This document shows, one piece after another, positions 57,210-64,000 of a stretch of 64,000 nt of DNA. Position numbers and translations under genes: made by a program. The notes under the pieces are model-generated. The model searched no databases, was not told the origin of the DNA, and saw only the letters and a program-made list of their open reading frames with translations. Each line of letters begins with the position of its first letter. Position 1 is the stretch's first letter. Source of the DNA: Planococcus citri (lineage: Eukaryota; Arthropoda; Insecta; Hemiptera; Pseudococcidae); assembly GCF_950023065.1 (NCBI RefSeq), contig NC_088679.1, positions 3,286,001-3,350,000 on the forward strand. Direction: 5' to 3'.

Positions 57210-58364
57210 ACAAAATGACAAAAAGACAAAAAGACAAACGGTTCAAAAAGATGAAAACACTGAATGACCAAAAAAGAGGAAAATACTTAGATGAAAAAAG
57301 ATGAAAAGACAAGAAAAATAGACAAAAAAGACAAAAATAGACGAAAACAGATGAAAAAAGACAAGACAAGAAGATGAAGAAAACGAAAAGAAAGAAATAC
57401 AGAAAGGTGGAAAGATGAAAAGATGAAACGACAAAAAGACAAAACGACAAAAAGGCAAAAAGATGAAAAGATGAAACGACAAAAAGACGAAATCATGAAA
57501 AGACAAAAAGACGGAATGACAAAATGACAAAAAGATGAAAAGACAAAAGGATAAAATGACAAAAATGTGAAAAGACAAAATGATAAAAACATAAAAAGAT
57601 GAAAAGACAAACCCACAAAACGACAAAACAACAAAAAGGCAAAAAGGCAAAAAGATGAAATGACAAAAAGACGAAATGACAAAAAGATGAACGACAAAAA
57701 GAAAAAACGACAAAACGGCAAAAAGGCAAAAAGATGAAATGACAAAAAGACTAAATGACAAAAAGATGAAACGACAAAAAGAAAAAACAACAAAAAGGCA
57801 AAAAGGCAAAAAGATGAAATGACAAAAAGACGAAATGACAAAAAGATGAAACGACAAAAAGAAAAAACGACAAAACGGCAAAAAGGCAAGAAGATGAAAA
57901 GATGACATTACAAAACCACGAAACAACAAATGAAAAAGCAAAATGGAGAAAAGATGAAACGACAAGGACAAAACGTCAAAAATGTGAAAAGACAAAACGA
58001 CAAAAACCCAAAAAGATGGAAAGACAAACCCACAAAACGACGAAACAACAAAAAGGTGAAAAGGCAAAAAGATGAAATGTCAAAAAGACGAAACGACAAA
58101 AAGACAAAAAGGCTGAAAGACCAAAAAAGAGGAAAATAGATGAAAAAGATGAAAAGGAAAAGACTAGAAAAGTAGACAAAGAAAATGAAAATGCAGAAAT
58201 ACAGAAAGTCAGAAAGTCGGAAAGACAAAAAGACAAAAAGACAAAAAGGGCAAAAAAGCGAAAAGGCAAAAATATAAATAGACCAAAAGGTGAAAAGACG
58301 AAAAAAAAAAATTAAAAAAAGTTTAAAAAGATAAGAAAAGATTAAAGGCGGAAAGATGGAACGA

Positions 58365-58556
58365 ACGAATGAATGAATGAGTGAATGAATTAATAAAAAA
58401 ATGAAATAAAATGAAATAAAATTTCAGTATTGAAACAAAATAAAATAAGATTTCAGTATTCAGTTCAGTATTTAGTTTGGTATTCAGGTTAAGTCAGCAT
58501 TCAGTTCAGTTCAGCATTCAGTTGAGTATTCTGCTTAGTTTAGCATTCATTTCATG
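58365..58556. repeat. GAAT microsatellite and TTCAGTATTCAG run
   Basis: gaatgaatgaatgagtgaat near 58367 is followed by repeated cagtattcagttcagtattt words up to 58556. Simple-sequence DNA at the end of the purine array. Confidence 0.8.
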
Positions 58557-58679
58557 TACCAATGAAAAACATTTGAGGGTTCAAATAAAAATTTTAATTT
58601 TTTTTTGAAAAATGATATTTTTCCATCATGTCTATGCTTGCGAATTCTGAAAAAGTCACTTTTGGATGAAAGAATGAAT

Positions 58680-58865
58680 AAAAGAATGAGTCCGTGGAAG
58701 AGATACCCAAATGAGCCCTCAAAAAGGGGGAATTGGGGGGACGCGATTTTTTGGCGCTCCTGTCGCTACTTGACCAGATCCGATTCGAAATGAAATTATT
58801 TCAGATTCTGCGTCGACCTATGCTATTGACGTCAAAATCTAACACATCTTCTGAATTTGCTGGTG
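58680..58865 (+). repeat. Dispersed repeat R3, copy 3
   Basis: gagatacccaaatgagccct, ttggcgctcctgtcgctac and cagattctgcgtcgacctat keep the order of 26835-27112. It follows the array border word directly. Confidence 0.6.
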
Positions 58866-60120
58866 TGGCCTATTCCTCTTGAATAGTTCTTCTTCTAAAG
58901 CTTTAGGTAGGTAGCTAGAAATTTTCAAATACCTAATTCGACCTTGAACATCTCATTCACCTTCTCCTATTCGATTCGACCATTCGTCGAATTAATCGAA
59001 TGAGAACCTTGGTCCCTGGAGCTCGTCTAATAGCATCTAACGCTTCATAAAAGCGTTTTCTGCAGCCTTCATTACTTACACGTGCTTCATCCGAAACACG
59101 ATTTTCAAATGCGTAAATTTTTCAATCCACAAATACCTATTATAGGTATGTAAGTACAAGTAGGACGTAAGATGGTAAACAAACACCTACGCAATTTACG
59201 AGGTACACGTACGCGGTGGCGTTAGCGTGGTATGGCAACAAAAAGCCGTGTAGTAGATTACCTCGGACGTGTAGGTACTTGGGCGAGCTAGGTCTTTGTT
59301 CATGGAGTGGCTGCCTTTACCAGCAGTCGTCGTAAATATACCGAAGAAAAGACTGATCTTTTAATACGCACCAAAAGCAGTCGGTACTCGGTATCTACTC
59401 GTATAGTAACCAACGGCTCGGTATTAATTTAATATACATATACACGTAACATGTACGAGTACCTAATACATGTAGATGCTACTAGGCATACTTAGCCGAG
59501 ATGAAACCCTCTATACACAGTGTGTTATGGACGAGGATGACGATGTACGCATACTATATAGTTAGGCTCTGCGTATGTATACCATACCTAGTCTACATTA
59601 AAGCATATAAATTAAGATCATTTCGAGCGTATTTCGAGCCCTCCATTAAAATACAACCTTAGCATACGCATTTAAACTCAATATCTTGTAAACGAAACGA
59701 AACGTCCTTCTCGTAACGTAAACTAAACACCCTAACGCAATAATCGTCCAAATTGAATACCTACGCTAGCTACTCGTATAGATGGTACTCGGCATAATTT
59801 AAATTTGAGAAATATACTAGTGTAAGTATCCTTTCGCTCGATTTATAAACAATTCCAACATCTATTTTCGCATAGAATGAGACGCTATACTTACTGCGAT
59901 ACGGCGAAATGCGATGGGCACGCGATTGATAGAGTATCTGGTATTTGGTAATTTATCAATATATAGACCTAGTTATACGTGTACGAGGTAAATTTTAGAC
60001 TCGATTGATTGCTGCTTATTTCTCAGCTTAGTACGAAGTGTGTCAGTATCAACGAGTAGACAAGTTTAGACCTAGCAAAATGCCTCTTATCTAACATTTC
60101 TTTTGTTTCTTGTTTTCCAG
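58866..60120. other. Upstream sequence without recognised features
   Basis: No transposon. Rich in tacgagta, gtaggtac and tatacata words. Possible minus-strand splice donors near 59073 and 59887 have no supporting protein similarity. Confidence 0.45.
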
Positions 60121-60203
60121 TGGTCAAATTTTCAAGATTATTGTGAGAAAACAATCATTCGAATGTGCAATGCTGAGAAGATTTTGGAAGTGAATCGAAA
60201 ATG
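60121..60203 (+). CDS. Candidate plus-strand internal exon, unidentified
   Basis: An 83-nt open segment has a strong acceptor (tttcttgttttccag, to 60120) and a strong donor (gtgagt, from 60204). The only open frame reads WSNFQDYCEKTIIRMC then NAEKILEVNRK and ends two bases into a codon; the other two frames have stops. I do not recognise the protein. Because SCYL2 runs on the minus strand, a plus-strand exon would mean a nested or neighbouring gene. Chance is a real alternative for so short a segment. Confidence 0.3.
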
Positions 60204-61195
60204 GTGAGTTGTAGGCCTATTTTTTATGCAAAATATTTTTTGAAATCTTGAAATGGTCTTTCAAAATGAAAATTTTTAGATTATTTTGTGATCAACCGTT
60301 TTGTTTTCAATTACCTAGTCTCTGTTGCAAATTACCAATTTTTTCTGAAATTTTCGATTCTTTGAAATTGAATTTCCTCTATAACCAGCACTGGTTGACA
60401 TAACTATGCAAGTACATAGGTAATGTAGGAATAAATCATTAGCATAGAAATGGCTTTTCTAAAATTCTATTTGCCTCAATTATTATTGACTTTGATTGTC
60501 AATGAATATATACATATGTATAGTGGAATCCTTTTTATACCAAAACAGAGTTATTGTCATGGGAACTTTTATGAAATAGGTATCCGAATTAGTATTAAAA
60601 CTTCCAATAACTGGAAATAACTGGAGAGCAGCTGGACCATTTTTTTCTCAAAATAATAATATTCTATTCCCAGTGGAAACCGACAACTTGTAAAAATGTC
60701 AGCTCATTTGGGCAATCTGAAAACTATTGTTTAAATTTTTAAATTTCGAAGCTATGGAAATCAACTTTTTGTATCAGTTATTTTACTTTTCGAATTAACT
60801 TTTCAATAAAAATTGGCAGAAATTCGTGAAGCGTTGACATTTCTGAATTCAGCATTAGTCGCATAATAAAATATTATCCGACTCTTTTTTTTGCCGGTTA
60901 ATCGGAAGATGTCGGATGCATTTTTTTTAGTAGGATGATTAGGAGTCTACTGTAATAATTGAAAAAAAGCAATAAATCAAAAATCTAAAGATTGAGCAAC
61001 GTTAGATAAAAATATTTATAAAAAAATGATACATAAATGAAAAATTGAAAAACAACTTAAAATGGAAACTAAACTAGACTAGACAAACATGCGAGGAGGC
61101 TCAGAAAACTGAAAAACGAAAGCTGTGGACTTGAAAAAAAAAACAAAAATCCATCGACGTACAGCTAGGTAGCCAGATCTCCATCCAATGATTTA
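60204..61195. other. Sequence between the candidate exon and the minisatellite
   Basis: AT-rich, no gene, no transposon ends seen. Confidence 0.5.
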
Positions 61196-61665
61196 CATAT
61201 TCATGGCTTTTTATCAGAAATTACTGGTAATTCACCAGAAATTTACTCAAAATTACGAGTCCTTTACTCACCAGCAGTCAAGAATAATTTGTCAGAAATT
61301 TTGTGTATTTTACAGTTACCATGTTGTTTACCAGAAATCACCTGTGATTGACGAGAAATTTCAAAAAATTGACTATGTATTTTGTTATTTATTAAAAATG
61401 TAAAAAATTACTGTAATTTACCAAAAAGTATCTGTAACTAGAAATTACTCGTAATTTCTGGTAAATTACGGGTCATTTTTGGTAGGGTAATTTCTGGTAA
61501 GTTTAATTTTAGGTAATTTTCTGAAAATCACAGGTAAATGGTAATTTCTGACAAATTATAGGTAAATTACGAATAATTTCTGGTAAATTACAGGTCATTT
61601 ATGGTAAATTACTGGTCATTTCTGGTAAATAACGGGTCATTTCTGGTAGTGCCATTTCTAGTACA
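61196..61665. repeat. TTTCTGGTAA / TTACCAGAAA minisatellite with inverted halves
   Basis: From 61210 to about 61435 the plus strand repeats ttaccagaaatt and tcaccagaaat words. From 61440 to 61660 it repeats the inverse, gtaatttctggtaaattac and ggtcatttctggtaa, in units of 15-30 bp. The two halves are roughly complementary. It ends at the edge of the Gypsy LTR. Confidence 0.85.
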
Positions 61666-61667
61666 TT

Positions 61668-61802
61668 TGTAGGAAATACAAGAGAGTTGCAATGTTTATT
61701 ATTTGAAGTAACATCATAAACTGATAAACGTAAATACAATTGTGTCACTTATCACATAAAATGTTTACCAGCCAGTAATATCTGAATAATCAAACCGCCA
61801 CA
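61668..61802 (-). mobile_element. Probable 3' LTR of the Gypsy element, ~135 bp
   Basis: Read on the minus strand it starts TGTGGCGG just past a polypurine tract, contains AATAAA (about 61710) and ends TTCCTACA. TG...CA ends and the position after the integrase stop fit an LTR, though the length is short for Ty3/Gypsy. The partner LTR is outside the window, so the limits are not confirmed. Confidence 0.55.
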
Positions 61803-61811
61803 ATAGTTCCC

Positions 61812-61838
<27 letters not shown>
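61803..61838 (-). promoter_or_regulatory. Polypurine tract with A26 run
   Basis: On the minus strand, 26 A residues (61813-61838) lead into GGGGAA just before the LTR start. A purine tract ending in G at this position primes plus-strand synthesis in LTR retroelements. The A run is unusually long. Confidence 0.55.
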
Positions 61839-61842
<4 letters not shown>

Positions 61843-61854
61843 ACTTAAACTAAA

Positions 61855-62780
61855 TTAACATTTGAAACAAACGCGTTTACTTTTAATAGGATTTTCGCGA
61901 ATACAACTAATAACATTTGAATTTACCACAAACGCTGGCTTTAATCGATCAATACTAACAACTACTGGTTTATTTTTATAATTAATAGTAAAATTTTTCT
62001 CAGATTTTGAAATAACGGCGAAAGGTCCTTCATAGGGTTGTTCTAATGGAGCTTTAACTCGATTTACCCTGAGAAAGACAAAATCTGATTCTAATAAATC
62101 TTTATTAATGAAGAATTTTTTTGTTGAATGATTCGAAGTAGGAATAGGACTGAGCTTTTGCATAACATTCCTTAAATTTGTAATGAAACAAGCAGTGTTT
62201 TGAGGTTTTTTAGAAATATTATTGAAAATATCACCAGGTAAACGAAGAGTTGTACCATAAACCATTTCAACAGGACTGACATTAGTGTCTGCTTTTATAC
62301 AAGAGCGCAATCCTAATAAAATAAGGGGTAAAGCATCAATCCAGTTTTTTGAGTCAACACATTTGATAGAATCTTTGAGTCCACGATGAAATCTTTCAAT
62401 TAAGCCATTTGCGATAGGATGATAAGAAGACGTTCTTATTAACTTGGTACCTAAAAGCTGAGCCAAAGAATGAAACATTGACAGGATAGACATTCCTTAG
62501 TCCATTTCGTTAAATCTTTACTCATTGAAGGCCATACATATCGTTTGGATATTAAAGCTTTTGTTGCACGACTACCAGGATGACTTATACCATGAAAAGC
62601 TAAGATTCTGCTTCTTGATTTGGAATTGGAATAACTTCAGGCCAACGGGAAAAACGATCAATTATAGTAAGACAATAAGAGTTTCCTTTACATGGAGTTA
62701 CTTTTATCAGGTCAATATGAATATGATCGAATCGTTCTGAAGTAATAGGGAATTCCCCAAAAGGGCTGTGATTATGTTTG
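61855..62780 (-). pseudogene. Gypsy integrase, segments in permuted order
   Basis: Along the minus strand the order is: (1) 62605-62780, SPFGEFPITSERFDHIHID and IIDRFSRWPEVIPIPNQ, the first part of the catalytic core with its first Asp; (2) 62479-62609, LAFHGISHPGSRATK and YVWPSM to CLSCQ, the zinc-binding domain that should come before the core; (3) 61855-62484, FHSLAQLLGTKLIRTSSYHP and NGLIERFHRGLKD, the end of the core with the catalytic Glu, then the C-terminal domain. The stretch with the second catalytic Asp is missing. Frames change at each junction. Confidence 0.85.
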
Positions 62781-63954
62781 TTGAAATGCGAAAGTTAATG
62801 GTTTATGATCTGTAAAAATTTGAAATTCTCTACCCTCTAGCATGTAACGAAAATGTCTAATAGTCTCATATATTGCTAACAATTCTTTATCATAAACACT
62901 GTAATTTAGTTGAGAGGATGATAATTTTCTGGAGAAAAATGCTAACGGTAGAGTTTTACCATCAATGTGTTGGTGCAGAACACCACCTATTCCAATGTCA
63001 GAAGCATCTACCATAATAGATAGAGGAGCATTGGGAGAGCAATGTCCCAGTAACACTTCGGAAATTAAAGCTGATTTCAATTTTTGAAAAGCAATGTCTG
63101 AATCTTTATTCCAAACAATGGGTGATCTGTCATTTTTCCTACTTCCAGCAACATGTTTTTGCAATGGAATCTGGATTTCAGCCATAGAAGGAATGAAGCG
63201 ATGATAATAGTTTATCATTCCTAGAAAATTTCTCAATTGATCAACTCGGGTAGGAATTGGAAAATTTGAAATAACTTCAACTTTTTCTTTCAATGTACGT
63301 ATACCTTCGGCAGAAATTTCATGACCTAAAAATTTTACCAATGGTACACCAAAACAACATTTTGCAACATTGATAGTAACACCATATTCCTCGAGCCGTT
63401 TGAATAAAATTTCCAGATGTTTGAGATGTTCGCTTTCAGATGAAGAAGCCACAATAATATCATCGATATATACAAAAAGAAAATCCAGGCCCCTAGTAAG
63501 TTCATGCATAAAACGTTGAAAGGTTTGAGCTGCATTACGTAAACCAAAAGGCATGAATGGAAATTCAAAAAGTCCAAAAGGAGTAGTTATAGCAGTTTTT
63601 TCGATATCTTCCTTGTTTACAGGGATCTGTTGATAGGCTCGAACAAGATCAATAGTAGAAAAAATTGAATAGTAGGTTAGAGCAATCTTGTATATGAGGA
63701 AGAGGGTAACGATCTGGTTTTGTTATTTTGTTAAGATTTCTGTAGTCTCCACAAGGGCGCCAAGAGTTTGGTTTTTTTCTAGCCATATGTAATGGACTTG
63801 CCCAACTTCCTTTTGAGGGTCGACAAATACCTAACTTTTGTAGAAAATCAAAAGTTTCTTCGGCAATTTTCATTTTTTCAGGATTCAAACGACGTGGAGA
63901 ACAGAATACAGGAGGGCCTTCGGTTTCAATAAAATGTGTGGTAGAATGTTTCAC
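62772..63954 (-). pseudogene. Gypsy reverse transcriptase and RNase H, one frameshift
   Basis: The frame 63649-63954 gives SWRPCGDYRNLNKITKPDRY and PLPHIQD; the frame then shifts by one near 63670. FSTIDLVRAYQQIPV (first catalytic Asp) follows, and the frame to 62772 gives MPFGLRNAAQTFQRFM, FVYIDDIIVAS (catalytic Asp pair), FLGHEIS and FLGMINYYHRFIP. RNase H follows with MVDASDIGIGGVL, DKELLAIYETIRHFRYML and FTDHKPLTFAF, where the sequence jumps to an integrase segment. All RT and most RNase H catalytic residues are present. Confidence 0.93.
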
Positions 63955-64000
63955 TTTTGAAATATCTAAAAATCGTTCCTTGGTTATAGCGGAGTACTTT

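Larger units (their letters stand above)
55844..58665. repeat. Purine-rich short-unit array (GACAAAAAGATGAAA type)
   Basis: From about 55925 to 58380 the plus strand is a chain of 5-8-bp words such as gacaaaa, agatgaaa, ggcaaaa and acgaaac, joined in longer units that recur (for example cgacaaaaaggcaaaaagg). Pyrimidines are almost absent. Both edges carry the word tttccatcatgtcta followed by gcgaatt (55850-55881 and 58620-58650), in direct orientation. The long Phe/Ser-rich minus-strand open frames here are artefacts of this composition. Confidence 0.9.
61668..64000 (-). mobile_element. Ty3/Gypsy LTR retrotransposon, 3' part, rearranged
   Basis: Minus-strand pol in the order RT, RNase H, integrase pieces, purine tract and LTR. 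It runs off the window edge at 64000 in the direction of protease and gag. One frameshift breaks RT and the integrase is scrambled, so this copy is inactive, but the amino-acid conservation is high and the insertion is probably fairly young. No env-like frame follows integrase. Confidence 0.9.

Noticed and set aside
55744..58228. Long minus-strand open frames rich in Phe, Leu, Ser and Cys that resemble membrane proteins
   Set aside because: They come from the complement of a GACAAAA/GATGAAA array; all frames are open because stop codons are rare in this composition.
59860..59960. Minus-strand donor-like acttac near 59893 with a short open segment
   Set aside because: The peptide does not resemble SCYL2 and the phase is not the one exon a requires.
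1..64000. CRISPR arrays, tRNA and rRNA genes, bacterial-type operons
   Set aside because: None seen; tandem arrays here lack unique spacers of constant length and the sequence is eukaryotic.

Overview
This window is eukaryotic nuclear DNA, most likely from an arthropod. Introns follow GT-AG rules, one conserved animal gene is spread over more than 42 kb, and the retroelements are of insect-typical kinds (BEL/Pao, Ty3/Gypsy, RNase H-bearing non-LTR). The dense scatter of TACGAGTA and ACCTACCTA words recalls sap-feeding Hemiptera such as scale insects or aphids, but that placement is a low-confidence impression. No bacterial-type operon, CRISPR array, tRNA or rRNA was seen.

The only host gene I can support is a minus-strand SCYL2 orthologue (SCY1-like pseudokinase 2, CVAK104). 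Eight exons were located by aligning translated segments with the known family and then checking splice sites. In transcript order they are 42636-42781, 25732-25862, 18657-18771, 17523-17668, 8342-8495, 4344-4593, 760-928 and 479-666. Every junction has a GT donor and an AG acceptor, and every reading phase is compatible with the next. Together they give 1,299 nt of open reading frame, from the APE motif of the kinase-like domain through the HEAT-like region into the variable tail. The 5' part (N-lobe and most of the pseudokinase) and the 3' end were not found.

Almost everything else is intron or upstream sequence filled with repeats. 0-5 kb: tail exons, with a 5'-truncated non-LTR retroelement lying between two inverted-repeat arms. 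5-17.5 kb: an A-rich low-complexity block, a 1.6 kb palindromic element, and a 1.9 kb ATCGAT-rich array with perfect 22-bp tandem units. 17.5-42.6 kb: six copies or fragments of one large foldback family with TA target duplications, several small TIR elements, and a composite of BEL/Pao and non-LTR fragments between 130-bp direct repeats. 43.6-44.7 kb: a satellite built on the palindrome CGTTCGCGAACG. 47.4-52.1 kb: a nested stack in which a CACTA-like MITE sits in a solo LTR, which sits in a foldback element, which sits in a member of the large foldback family. 55.7-58.7 kb: a purine-rich short-unit array containing a hAT-like MITE with an 8-bp duplication. 61.2-64 kb: a minisatellite followed by a Ty3/Gypsy element whose integrase segments are in the wrong order.

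The most unusual observations are the shuffled Gypsy integrase, the four-layer nest at 47-52 kb, the foldback family with two different terminal sequences on one body, and the large number of long inverted repeats that SCYL2 transcription would carry as potential double-stranded RNA. I did not find a convincing undescribed multi-gene system. The novelty here lies in repeat families and their architecture.
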